Below, in pieces: positions 48,716 to 57,008 of a stretch of DNA of 64,000 nucleotides. Under the pieces are notes generated by a model. That model was not told where the DNA came from and did not search any database. It saw only the letters and a program-made list of their open reading frames with translations. Position numbers and translations under genes: made by a program. This DNA is from Gp6-AA40 sp036802945 (lineage in GTDB: Bacteria > Acidobacteriota > Vicinamibacteria > Vicinamibacterales > UBA2999). Location of the stretch: assembly GCA_036802945.1 (NCBI GenBank), contig DAIRVG010000003.1:1-64000 (forward strand). Direction: 5' to 3'. Positions within the stretch are counted from its first letter, which is position 1. The number at the start of each line of letters is the position of its first letter.

Positions 48716-50950
48716 CGCCGGCAACGGCTGCGGCGCAACGTCGCCGCGTGCGCTCGCGATGTTGTTGAGCGCATCGGTGGCGCGGATGATCACGCCGTGT
48801 GTCCCGAGCTCTCCATCCAGCACCAGCTCGAACTGCTCCAGCCGCGAGTCGGGGATGCCGTCCTTCGGATAGATTGTCTGCCAGCGGTCGCCGTCGAGTG
48901 AGTACTCGGCTTTCTGCACCGCAGAATTGTCGTCCCGCACCTCGAACGCGATCGTCATCCGGCCGCTCTGGCGCGTGACGCCGGTCACCGTGATGACAGG
49001 CGGTGTGTTGTCGATGTCGAATGCGGTGCTCTCGAGCGCGCCGGTCAGTGCCGTCGACGGCGCGTTCGACGGCGCATCGGACGCGACGACACGGATCACA
49101 TAGCGTCCATTCGGCACCGACGAGGTGTCCCACACGACGATTTCGTCCGTGAGGGCGCGCTTCAGCGGCTTCCACGTTGTCTCGCCTTCGCGCCGATAGG
49201 ACACGTCGTACATCAGATCGTCGCGATTGTCGTCCTGCGCGCGCCAGACAAACGTCAGCAGACCCTTCTGATAGGTCCGGCGTCCGATGTTCGGCCCGGT
49301 CGAATTGGGTGGGGGGGTGTTGCGGCGATCGGGGACGTCGCCATCGAACCCCGCGATCTCAGGATCGCCGGTCGGGAAGGGGCGCTGATACACGGTTCCC
49401 GGCGGGTTGATGGTGATCGAGGTCACCTCGGGCCGGATGTTCCGCGGCAGATACGCGGCGGTGACCGATGTCAGCAGTGGCGCGTCGGTACGGCTGCCTG
49501 TGAGCGCTGCCCGCCACTGGAGGTAGCGCGCGCGTGGGCTCGTAATCGGACTGCCTTCCTGTGTGGGATACGCCGGCGTCCAGTCGCTCCACGTTTCATC
49601 AGGAGTTCGGGTATTCCCTGAACGGGTCGACACATCGAGCCGTGTTCCAGCCGGGACCTGCGCCTGCCAGCGGATGGCGCCCCACGTGGCAATCGTCTGC
49701 GCATCCCGCACGTCGGACGTATACGTCCCGCGCTCCGACCGCGTGGGCGACAGCCGGAACACCTTTCCTGGATTCGATGTCGTAAACGCGACGCGCCCGG
49801 AGCTGTCGCTCAGCAGTGTCGTCACCTGCTGCGCAGTCGAACGGGTCAGCAGCGTCGGCTGGAGCGGATCGCCGGCGAGGCGATAGATCTTTCCTTTGTT
49901 GCCGGTGCCGATGAGGATCGCGCCGTCAGCCTCGAACGCGATGTCGTAGGGCGAGTCTTCACGCGAACTCCAGATCAGATCCCACGCGCCGTCGGGGCTG
50001 ATGCGGTAGACGCCGCCCGCGGATGGTCCTGTGCTCACCCTGTCCGCTCCCGAACTCGCCCCGCCGCCGGGGGCGGGCGTATCGACAACGGCAATGGCGG
50101 TGATTTCCGTCGACACCGACACGGTTGCCGTTGCTGTCGGCGTCGGGGGGTCTGGGTTGGACGGGCCAGGGATGGCCCCGCCGCCGGTGGCACCGCTGAC
50201 CGCCGCCGCGTAGATCACACCCTTCGGATCCAGCCGCAGCGTGTGAATCTCGTTATAAGGCGAATCGAGCAGCACGAACGGTTTGCCGGTCGCATCGAGA
50301 CGGAACAGGCGTCCCGGCGACTCGGTGCCGACGAGCAGATGCCCGTCGCTCTCGAACGCAAGCGAGATCGCGTGTGTCGTCTTGGTCTGGTAGAAGACCG
50401 AGCCTTTGCCGTCAGGCGTGATCTTGTAGACGACGCCCTTGTCGCCCGTGGCGGCGAATACGCTGCCGCTCTTGTCGAGTGCGAGGCCCCAGATGTACTT
50501 GTCAGGCGGATCGAACAGCACCGTGGAGCGGCCCATCGCGTCGAGCTTGTAGATCTTGCCGTCTGGCGAGGTGGCCGCATACACGCCACCGCCGGGCGCG
50601 AGGGCCAGCGCGTGCACCTCGAGCTCTTCGGCATCGAAGAACACCGATCCTTTGCCGGTCGGGTCTATGCGGTACAGCTGGCCTTCGTTGCCGCTGCCGA
50701 CGTACATCGAGCCGTCGTTAGCGCTGACCATCGACCAGAGGAAAGGCGCGCTCGCATCGTAGATGGACGTCGCCGCAGGCCCGAGCGTCAGGCGCCCGTA
50801 ACTGTCGATCGAGAGGTTTTCGACATCGCCCTTGGCGAATTCCGCTTCGTTGGAAACCTGCCAGAACGTGGGAGCAGCCGCGTACACCAGCGACACGCCG
50901 GCGCAGACGGCCGCGAGCGCAAATGCGACGCGAGCGATTCTGTTGGACAT
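48701..50950 (-). CDS. Exported beta-propeller protein with C-terminal Ig-like region
   Basis: 749 aa from ATG 50950. Signal peptide ends at YAAA (about 25). Residues 40-430 show repeated propeller blades (SMYVGSGNEGQLYRIDPTGKG, GVYAATSPDGKIYKLDAMG, SVFAATGDKGVVYKITPDGKG, HLLVGTESPGRLFRLDATGK, AILIGTGNKGKIYRLAG). A Pro/Thr/Ala-rich insert lies about 255-300. The C-terminal third has Ig/fibronectin-like strands (TFVWRAQDDNRDDLMYDVSYRREGE, ITVTGVTRQSGRMTIAFEVRDDNS). It converges with the anti-sigma gene, overlapping 15 nt. Surface role likely, substrate unknown. Confidence 0.82.
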   Translation of the reverse strand: MSNRIARVAFALAAVCAGVSLVYAAAPTFWQVSNEAEFAKGDVENLSIDSYGRLTLGPAATSIYDASAPFLWSMVSANDGSMYVGSGNEGQLYRIDPTGKGSVFFDAEELEVHALALAPGGGVYAATSPDGKIYKLDAMGRSTVLFDPPDKYIWGLALDKSGSVFAATGDKGVVYKITPDGKGSVFYQTKTTHAISLAFESDGHLLVGTESPGRLFRLDATGKPFVLLDSPYNEIHTLRLDPKGVIYAAAVSGATGGGAIPGPSNPDPPTPTATATVSVSTEITAIAVVDTPAPGGGASSGADRVSTGPSAGGVYRISPDGAWDLIWSSREDSPYDIAFEADGAILIGTGNKGKIYRLAGDPLQPTLLTRSTAQQVTTLLSDSSGRVAFTTSNPGKVFRLSPTRSERGTYTSDVRDAQTIATWGAIRWQAQVPAGTRLDVSTRSGNTRTPDETWSDWTPAYPTQEGSPITSPRARYLQWRAALTGSRTDAPLLTSVTAAYLPRNIRPEVTSITINPPGTVYQRPFPTGDPEIAGFDGDVPDRRNTPPPNSTGPNIGRRTYQKGLLTFVWRAQDDNRDDLMYDVSYRREGETTWKPLKRALTDEIVVWDTSSVPNGRYVIRVVASDAPSNAPSTALTGALESTAFDIDNTPPVITVTGVTRQSGRMTIAFEVRDDNSAVQKAEYSLDGDRWQTIYPKDGIPDSRLEQFELVLDGELGTHGVIIRATDALNNIASARGDVAPQPLPASSRR

Positions 50951-51057
50951 ATAGGAACGTGTTCTCAGTCTACCGTCCAAGGCCTACCATCGACCGGTCT
51001 CGGATAACCGTGTTTCATAACGGTAGACGGCAGACAGCAGACGGTGGTCGGGCGATT

Positions 51058-52887
51058 TCAGTTGTCGAGCGAAAGCGTCAGCGTGCGCGATCCGCTGACC
51101 GCATGGTCAGTCGCGATCTCCCACTGGCCGAGCAGGGCAGCGCCCAGCGGCTTGAAGCTCCCGCCGTTGCGATCCGATTCCATCACCGCGAGCACCGATG
51201 GGGGCAGCGACGAGAGCGCCTCGCCTTTGACCACGGCACCGGCGTCGGGGCTCACCAGCCTCACGTAGAGGCGGTTGTTTTTGCGCGCCTGGTTGAGCAC
51301 TCGAATCATCTGCGGCAGGTCGCGCGTCTGCAGCGGCTGCAGTTGCAGGTCACGCGCTTCCATCTGCGACAGGCGGCTTCCGTCGGTCACCATGATCGAC
51401 ACGCTGCCGCGCGCGTTCGCGGGAATCTCCACTGGCACCGACCGCGTAATCTCCTCGCCGCGATAGGTCCGCATCAGCGCCTTCAGCGTCACCATCGATC
51501 CCGGCTTCGGACGGTTTCCGTCGATCCAGACGCGCTCCAGCGTCGCGGACTTCGACTGTTCGCTCGCCTCGATCTCGAGGTTCAGCCCCTCGATGGCGAC
51601 ATCTTCGAACGCATTGCGGAGCAGGAAATTGATCGGGCCGACAACATAGGTCGCGGCGCCGATCGATGGCTGGTCTCCGGTAAAGAGGTCTTCGAAGTCG
51701 ACCGTGCCGTACTTCTTGACCGAGGCGCTGCCGCGAACGATGTAGCTCGCCGCGCCGTTCTGGCGCTCGTACGAGGAGAGCGTGTTCAGAATCGACACGT
51801 AGGCGAGCAGCGGCGTGAACAGCTGGTCGTTGACAATCGACATGTTGAACGTCTTGGTCGTGCCGCGATCCGACGTGAGCTTCAGCTTGATCGGGATGAG
51901 CGCGGGACCCGGCCCAAGCGTCCCGGCAATCGCCGTCGCTCGATCCTGCTGCACCGTGCCGATGATTTCACCCGTGCTCGCGAGCTTCGACGAGCTGAAG
52001 AGGCTGGGGAGGATCGTGTGCACGTAGGCACGCGTCATCGGGAATTGCGTCGGCCCGAGACCGTAGAAGGGATGACCGAACGCGTACACGCGGTTGCCGT
52101 CAACCTCCGTCACCGTCCCCGTTGCGCCGAATTGAAGATCGCCAGTGACAAGCGCCACACCGATCGGATCGCCCGCGCGCAGCGGCTGCTGAGAACTCGC
52201 CGCGACATCCTGGCCGGCGCCTGCCATCATCGGCAGGAAGCCCTGCTCGCGGAATGCAGAGGCCAGCGGATCGATCACGGACGCATCGAAGCCGCCGATC
52301 GTCAACGGGGTTGCGATGGGTCGCAGCATCGTCCCGATGCCGGCATCAACCCCGGGGCCGAACACCTGCACATCCCCTGGCGTTTCCGCGAACGGCCGCA
52401 CCCACGAGAACGCCTGACGCAGCGATGCGCGCATGCCTTCCGCGGTCAGCGGCATCTGCAGATCAACGTGCGCAGCCTGTCGCCGTGCTGCCGGAACCGA
52501 CGCGTCCTGGATCATTTCGTCGAACGGCGTGATGCCGGCAATCGGTTCCTTGGAGAACTGGCCGAGCGAGTACGAGACCGCACCGACGAGCCGGCCATCG
52601 ATATAGACGGGGCTCCCGCTCATCCCCGCGATCACGCCTGTGTCGGCGAGCGGTCCACCTTCGAGCTTCGCCAGAATCAGATTGCGGCGCGTGCCGACGA
52701 CGTTGCGCAGCACGCCGAGGATATGAACCTTGAATTCCTCCAGCCGATCGCCTTGGAAGACAGTGCGGCCGATGCCGACCATGCCCGCCTTGAGCTCATC
52801 GACAGGAAATGTTGTGGTGGCTGCCGGAACGCGGACGCCAACGAAGAGCAAGAGGGCGACAAGGACAGCCAGGGTGCGGGTTTTCAT
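51058..52887 (-). CDS. SpoIVB-type S55 peptidase family protein, exported
   Basis: 609 aa. Signal peptide about 1-22. The S55 domain (about 25-230) has FPVDELKAGMVGIGRTVFQGDRLEEFKVHILGVL and the catalytic Ser motif GVIAGMSGSPVYIDGRLVGAVSY, then GHPFYGLGPTQFPMTRAYV. SpoIVB processes a sporulation regulator in Bacillus; here there is no sporulation context, so a different envelope role is likely. The C-terminal half is beta-rich and unassigned. Upstream of the propeller gene on the same strand (108 bp apart), possibly co-transcribed. Confidence 0.85.
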   Translation of the reverse strand: MKTRTLAVLVALLLFVGVRVPAATTTFPVDELKAGMVGIGRTVFQGDRLEEFKVHILGVLRNVVGTRRNLILAKLEGGPLADTGVIAGMSGSPVYIDGRLVGAVSYSLGQFSKEPIAGITPFDEMIQDASVPAARRQAAHVDLQMPLTAEGMRASLRQAFSWVRPFAETPGDVQVFGPGVDAGIGTMLRPIATPLTIGGFDASVIDPLASAFREQGFLPMMAGAGQDVAASSQQPLRAGDPIGVALVTGDLQFGATGTVTEVDGNRVYAFGHPFYGLGPTQFPMTRAYVHTILPSLFSSSKLASTGEIIGTVQQDRATAIAGTLGPGPALIPIKLKLTSDRGTTKTFNMSIVNDQLFTPLLAYVSILNTLSSYERQNGAASYIVRGSASVKKYGTVDFEDLFTGDQPSIGAATYVVGPINFLLRNAFEDVAIEGLNLEIEASEQSKSATLERVWIDGNRPKPGSMVTLKALMRTYRGEEITRSVPVEIPANARGSVSIMVTDGSRLSQMEARDLQLQPLQTRDLPQMIRVLNQARKNNRLYVRLVSPDAGAVVKGEALSSLPPSVLAVMESDRNGGSFKPLGAALLGQWEIATDHAVSGSRTLTLSLDN

Positions 52888-52968
52888 AGTTGTCTCATCT
52901 TGAAGATACGGGTAAACCCATGAAACTGCAAGGGTGTAGGGCGGTAGTGCTTCAGTTTGAAAATGTCC

Positions 52969-53121
52969 TTACTGCCTTCTGACATCAGGTTCGCTAGTGG
53001 ACCAGCGCTTCCCGCATGCCGGGCAGTGGAACACGACTGTTTTAGGCAGGCGATTTTCGACCATTGCGACGGGTTGCCGGCAGGTTGGGCATACCAATCC
53101 TGTGTATGGGACATCGGCCAT
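52969..53121 (-). CDS. Small zinc-ribbon protein (50 aa)
   Basis: ATG 53119-53121 to stop at 52969. Two CxxC pairs (CPTC at about 11-14, CPAC at about 34-37) with Trp following the second pair, the same plan as the protein at 39386-39589. Codon use matches the surroundings. Function unknown. Confidence 0.6.
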   Translation of the reverse strand: MADVPYTGLVCPTCRQPVAMVENRLPKTVVFHCPACGKRWSTSEPDVRRQ

Positions 53122-53130
53122 CGTCTTAGG

Positions 53131-53496
53131 TTATCGGCTGGAAACGGCGGTTTGTTCCAAACCGCCCTTTAGGTTCCGGATCTGGGCGCGCACTTCATCG
53201 AGTTGCATCTGGATCTGCGCCATCCGTTTCAGCTGGATCTCTAGCTCGTGATAGATATTCTCGATTTGTCCCTCAATGAGGGCGAGGATTTGTGTGCGGT
53301 CGGGGCCCACGCCCGCTCCCGTTGGACCTGTCTCACCGACCGCCCCACGATTACCTGTAGCGCCGGTCAGGCCAGTCGCACCGGTGGCGCCAGTCGCACC
53401 AGTCGATCCTGTTTGCCCTACAGGTCCTGACGGCCCTGGCGGCCCTGGCGGCCCTGGAATACCCCGTTCACCACGCGGGCCTCGCAACTTCGCCAT
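53131..53496 (-). CDS. Collagen-like repeat protein
   Basis: 121 aa from ATG 53496 (GAGGAG about 7 nt upstream). About 19 consecutive Gly-X-Y triplets (residues 6-62: GPRGERGIPGPPGPPGPSG..., GATGATGATGLTGATGNRG) followed by an alpha-helical coiled-coil-like tail (ILALIEGQIENIYHELEIQL..., IQMQLDEVRAQIRNLK) that could trimerise the triple helix. No signal peptide. Bacterial collagen-like proteins are often surface- or phage-associated. Confidence 0.8.
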   Translation of the reverse strand: MAKLRGPRGERGIPGPPGPPGPSGPVGQTGSTGATGATGATGLTGATGNRGAVGETGPTGAGVGPDRTQILALIEGQIENIYHELEIQLKRMAQIQMQLDEVRAQIRNLKGGLEQTAVSSR

Positions 53497-53532
53497 CGCT
53501 CGCTCCTCTTTAGCTAAGCCTGACACGTGCTT

Positions 53533-53658
53533 TTAGTCGTCGTCACGCGACGGTGGTTTTACTGGCGGTCTTTCGTTGATGCGCTGCACTGCATCGAACG
53601 CCGATTGATTTTCATCGCGTCGCGGCTTGCGCTTAGTGGCTGGTTTCCGTTTCGTCAT
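53533..53658 (-). CDS. Small basic hypothetical protein (41 aa)
   Basis: ATG 53656-53658 to stop at 53533. Lys/Arg-rich N-terminus (MTKRKPATKRKPRRDE), then NQSAFDAVQRINERPPVKPP and an acidic end. Not recognised. It sits head of the collagen-like/zinc-ribbon cluster and diverges from the trp promoter. Confidence 0.45.
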   Translation of the reverse strand: MTKRKPATKRKPRRDENQSAFDAVQRINERPPVKPPSRDDD

Positions 53659-53729
53659 GCGCCGAGTATCGCACCCGAAGACCATCCAGAAATTGAGACT
53701 GAAGCACTATCGTGTAGGGCGTCAGATGT

Positions 53730-53758
53730 TGACACCGAGGACCGCGTGGGGTACTGTC
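53730..53758 (+). promoter_or_regulatory. Sigma-70-type promoter of the aromatic operon
   Basis: TTGACA (53730-53735), 17-nt spacer, TACTGT (53753-53758). Predicted transcription start about 53765, roughly 12 nt before the leader ATG. Confidence 0.75.
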
Positions 53759-53777
53759 CGTGAACCGATTTCGAGAC

Positions 53778-53873
53778 ATGCCGCGATTTTTTAGCCCCTT
53801 CGTGTCCACCTACGCCAGCTATTGGTGGTGGTACGGAACTGTAACTGAGGGGGCGACGTCCGGCGTCTCATAA
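53778..53873 (+). CDS. trpL: Tryptophan operon leader peptide
   Basis: 31 codons: M-P-R-F-F-S-P-F-V-S-T-Y-A-S-Y then W-W-W-Y-G and a polar end, stop TAA 53871-53873. Three consecutive Trp codons at 53823-53831, flanked by Tyr, are diagnostic of an attenuation sensor; the preceding Phe-Phe and Tyr codons may add sensitivity to other aromatic amino acids (inference). It is followed by an antiterminator/terminator pair and then aroDE and trpEGDCFBA. Ribosome-binding site weak (CGAG). Confidence 0.85.
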   Translation: MPRFFSPFVSTYASYWWWYGTVTEGATSGVS

Positions 53874-53911
53874 ACGCAACAGGATTTCAGCAAGAACCAG
53901 CGCCTCTTCAG
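53845..53911 (+). promoter_or_regulatory. Attenuator antiterminator arms
   Basis: Segment 2, CTGAGGGGGCG (53845-53855), pairs with segment 3, CGCCTCTTCAG (53901-53911), over 11 bp with two G-U pairs. Segment 1, GCCCCTTC (53794-53801), can instead pair with GAGGGGGC in segment 2 over 8 bp. A ribosome stalled at the Trp codons sits between segments 1 and 2 and leaves 2:3 free to form; a ribosome reaching the stop covers part of segment 2 and favours the terminator. Confidence 0.75.
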
Positions 53912-53942
53912 CCACCCGGTTGAAGGGGCGTTTTTGTTTTTA
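53901..53942 (+). terminator. Intrinsic terminator of the attenuator
   Basis: 10-bp stem CGCCTCTTCA/TGAAGGGGCG (one G-U) with a 10-nt loop, followed by TTTTTGTTTTT. It lies 18 bp before the aroDE start. Its 5' arm is also segment 3 of the antiterminator, so the two structures are mutually exclusive. Confidence 0.88.
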
Positions 53943-53959
53943 GGGCTGTTTTTGAAGTC

Positions 53960-55459
53960 ATGAGTCATTCGCTGCTCGTTCAGACCGTGACCGGCCGGAC
54001 GATGGCCGGGTTGATTGCCGCGCGTGAAGCCGCGAGGGACGTCGACCTGGTGGAGCTCCGTCTGGATGGCGTCGTGGACGTGGATGTGCGAGGTGCGCTC
54101 AGCGGTCGCCGACTCCCGGTCATCGCGACGTGTCGTCCGACGTGGGAAGGCGGTCGGTTCGAGGGCAGCGAGGAGCGGCGTCAGGCACTCCTGATGGAAG
54201 CGCTCGACGCCGGCGCGGAGTATGTCGACGTCGAATGGCGTGCCGGATTCACCGAGCTGGTGGGCAAGGATCCGGCGCGCGTGGTCCTGTCCTCGCACGA
54301 TTTTGGAGGCGTGCCGGCGGATCTGACGGGCCGCGCCGCCGCGATGCGGCAGACCGGCGCATCGTTGATCAAGATCGCGGTGACGGCGACACGCCTCAGT
54401 GACGCGTTGCCGCTTCTCGACATCGCCCGCACGGGAGACGCCGTGGTGATTGCGATGGGAGACGCGGGCGTTCCATCGCGGCTGCTGGCTGCGCGCTTCG
54501 GATCGCGCTGGACGTATGCCGGCGATGCTGTGGCGCCCGGGCAGGTTCCCGCTGCTCGCATGATTGACGAGTTCCGGTTTCGCGCGGTCGGTCCCGAAAC
54601 CGCGCTCTATGGCGTCGTCGGCAACAACGTGACGCATTCAATGTCGCCTGTGATGCACAACGCGGCTTTTGAAGCCGCCCACCTCGATGCGGTTTACGTT
54701 CCACTACGTGCCGCCGACTTCGACGACTTTCGCACGTTTGCCGATGCGCTCGACTTGAGCGGGGCGAGTGTCACAATTCCATTCAAGCTCGACGCGCTCG
54801 AAGCCGCGCAGCACGCCGACGACCTCGCTCGCGCGGTCGGCGCGGCAAACACATTGCGGCGAGTGGGAAGGGGTCGGGAGTCTTGGGAGGCGACGAACAC
54901 CGATGTGCACGGGTTCCTCGATCCGCTCGAGGTGTTGTATCCGCGGTCCCTTCGCGGCGCGCGCGCGGCGGTGATTGGCGCCGGCGGTGCGGCCCGGGCG
55001 GTGGCAGTCGCGCTCGTGTCGCAAGGCGCGCGCGTCACGGTGCACGCACGGCGCCGGGAGCAGGCCCTCGAAGTTGCCGCATCCGGCAATGCGGAAGCCG
55101 GATCGTGGCCGCCCGCTGCCGGCTCCTGGGATCTGCTGGTCAACTGCACGCCGCTCGGAGGGCCGGAGGCGCGAGCCGAAACGCCGCTCCCAGGTGGGCC
55201 GTTCAACGGCACACTCGTGTACGACCTGACGTACGGCGATCGCGAGACGCCTCTGCTGCGCGAGGCTCGCGAGGCGGGGCGCCTCACGCTTGACGGACTG
55301 CCGATGCTCATCGCGCAGGCCGAGAGGCAGTTCGAATGGTGGACGGGGCAACGGCCCCAGCCAGGAGTCATGAAGGCGGCTGTTCAGAAACGGATGGGGC
55401 GCGACACCCGCTTCAACGAGCCACGGAGACACGGAGGTACGGAGATTTCTCATGTTTAG
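53960..55459 (+). CDS. aroDE: Bifunctional 3-dehydroquinate dehydratase / shikimate 5-dehydrogenase
   Basis: 499 aa fusion, the domain order of plant DHQ-SDH. Type I dehydratase about 1-215: ELRLDG, catalytic His in SSHDFGG and Schiff-base Lys in LIKIAVTAT. Shikimate dehydrogenase about 218-485: GVVGNNVTHSMSPVMHNAAF, VTIPFKLDA with catalytic Lys, NTDVHGF, AVIGAGGAARAV (NADP), NCTPLGG, and DGLPMLIAQAERQFEWWTG. The last ~12 residues (EPRRHGGTEISHV) are read from a CACGGAG repeat that supplies the stop codon. First enzyme gene of the attenuated operon. Confidence 0.95.
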   Translation: MSHSLLVQTVTGRTMAGLIAAREAARDVDLVELRLDGVVDVDVRGALSGRRLPVIATCRPTWEGGRFEGSEERRQALLMEALDAGAEYVDVEWRAGFTELVGKDPARVVLSSHDFGGVPADLTGRAAAMRQTGASLIKIAVTATRLSDALPLLDIARTGDAVVIAMGDAGVPSRLLAARFGSRWTYAGDAVAPGQVPAARMIDEFRFRAVGPETALYGVVGNNVTHSMSPVMHNAAFEAAHLDAVYVPLRAADFDDFRTFADALDLSGASVTIPFKLDALEAAQHADDLARAVGAANTLRRVGRGRESWEATNTDVHGFLDPLEVLYPRSLRGARAAVIGAGGAARAVAVALVSQGARVTVHARRREQALEVAASGNAEAGSWPPAAGSWDLLVNCTPLGGPEARAETPLPGGPFNGTLVYDLTYGDRETPLLREAREAGRLTLDGLPMLIAQAERQFEWWTGQRPQPGVMKAAVQKRMGRDTRFNEPRRHGGTEISHV

Positions 55460-55521
55460 GACTCCGTGTCTTGGTGACTCCCGACTTCGCCCCCGCTTCG
55501 TCGGGCAAGCTGTGGCCCGTG
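55430..55521. repeat. Composite intergenic repeat, copy 2
   Basis: CACGGAGACACGGAG units, an inverted CTCCGTG, then the 27-nt block 55495-55521 that matches 10324-10350 at 25 of 27 positions. Starts inside aroDE and runs to just before trpE. Confidence 0.75.
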
Positions 55522-55541
55522 CCTGTATGGGGATTTGCTAG

Positions 55542-57008
55542 ATGCGTATTACGACATTCGAGGAATTCAAGGAACTGGCACAGCGCGGAACATTCGTGCC
55601 GGTCTGCAAGGAGATGGTCGCGGACCTGCTGACACCGGTCTCGGCGTTTCTGAAGATCGCAGAGCATTCCGATTACGCGTTCCTTCTTGAATCGGTTGAA
55701 GGCGGCGAGCACGTCGGGCGCTACTCATTCCTCGGGAAAGATCCGTTCCTGATCCTGCGCTCGCGCGCGGGCAAGACGATCATCGACCGCGCGGGCGAGA
55801 CATCAGAGTCCGATAAACCTTTTGTCGCGACGCTGCGTGAGCTGATGGCGAGCTTTCACTCGCCGTTCGTTCCCGGGCTGCCTCGCTTCACCGGCGGCGC
55901 CGTGGGGTACCTCGGATACGACGCTGCCGCCTGGTTCGAGCCTGTCACGCTGCAGGCGGCGTCGGAGGAGCAGGACGAGGGCGGGTTCATGCTCTTCGAT
56001 ACGGTGCTGGCGTTCGACCACGTGAGGCACCGGATCCTCATCATCGCGAACGCACGGATCACTGGGGATGAGGACCTTGAGTCGTTGTACCAGTTCGCCT
56101 GCGCGAAAATCGAATTCGTCGAACGCGAGCTTGATCGCCCGCTGTCGAAGCCGCACTGCCCGGACAAGACGCCGATCACGGTCACGTCGAACGTCTCCCA
56201 GAGTCAGTTCGAGCAGATGGTCCGGACCGCGAAGGAATACATCGCCGCCGGCGACATCTACCAGGTCGTGCTGTCGCAACGGTTCGAAACGACGCTCGGT
56301 GCGGACCCGTTCACCGTCTACCGGGCACTGCGCCATGTCAATCCGTCGCCGTACATGTATTTCATCCGCATGGGCGATCGGTCGATCGTCGGGTCGTCTC
56401 CAGAAATGCTCGTTCGCGTCGAAGGGCGGCGGATCGAAACGCATCCAATCGCCGGGACGCGGCCGCGCGGCAGGACGGAAGAAGAGGACCTGCGGCTTGC
56501 GGAGGAGTTGAAGCGCAACGAAAAAGAGCGCGCCGAGCACGTCATGCTCGTCGACCTGGGCCGCAACGACATCGGGCGCGTCTCGGCGTACGGCACGGTG
56601 AAGGTGCCGACATACATGACCCTCGAGCGGTACTCGCACGTGATGCACCTGGTGTCGATTGTCGAAGGGAAACTGGCGGACGAATACGATCGGCTGGATG
56701 CGCTGGTGGCCTGTTTCCCGGCAGGCACCGTCTCCGGCGCACCCAAAGTACGCGCGATGGAGATCATCGCGGAGCTCGAGAATCGTCGGCGAGGCGTCTA
56801 TGCCGGCGCGGTGGGATATCTCGACTTCGCCGGCAACCTGGATTTCTGCATCACGATCCGCACCGTGCTGATCGAACACGGACAGGCGTATGTGCAGGCG
56901 GGCGCTGGTATCGTCGCCGACTCGAATCCGGCAGCCGAGTATGAGGAAACGCGCGACAAGGCACGGGCGGTCATCAGGGCTCTTGAGCTTGCGCAGGAGG
57001 GCCTGTGA
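55542..57008 (+). CDS. trpE: Anthranilate synthase component I
   Basis: 488 aa; aminates chorismate to anthranilate with TrpG. The N-terminal domain has the Trp-feedback motif LLESVEGGEHVGRYSF (LLES), and the catalytic domain has QVVLSQRFET, NPSPYMYFIRMGDRSIVGSSPEMLVRVEG, PIAGTRPRGRTEEED, ELKRNEKERAEHVMLVDLGRNDIGRV, PAGTVSGAPKVRAMEII and GAGIVADSNPAAEYEET. Intact. Confidence 0.97.
   Translation: MRITTFEEFKELAQRGTFVPVCKEMVADLLTPVSAFLKIAEHSDYAFLLESVEGGEHVGRYSFLGKDPFLILRSRAGKTIIDRAGETSESDKPFVATLRELMASFHSPFVPGLPRFTGGAVGYLGYDAAAWFEPVTLQAASEEQDEGGFMLFDTVLAFDHVRHRILIIANARITGDEDLESLYQFACAKIEFVERELDRPLSKPHCPDKTPITVTSNVSQSQFEQMVRTAKEYIAAGDIYQVVLSQRFETTLGADPFTVYRALRHVNPSPYMYFIRMGDRSIVGSSPEMLVRVEGRRIETHPIAGTRPRGRTEEEDLRLAEELKRNEKERAEHVMLVDLGRNDIGRVSAYGTVKVPTYMTLERYSHVMHLVSIVEGKLADEYDRLDALVACFPAGTVSGAPKVRAMEIIAELENRRRGVYAGAVGYLDFAGNLDFCITIRTVLIEHGQAYVQAGAGIVADSNPAAEYEETRDKARAVIRALELAQEGL

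Noticed and set aside
50923..52923. Long + strand open frame (about 660 codons) opposite the S55 peptidase
   Set aside because: It is the Arg/His/Asp-rich antisense reading of the well-supported S55 gene, as expected in high-GC DNA, with no domain.
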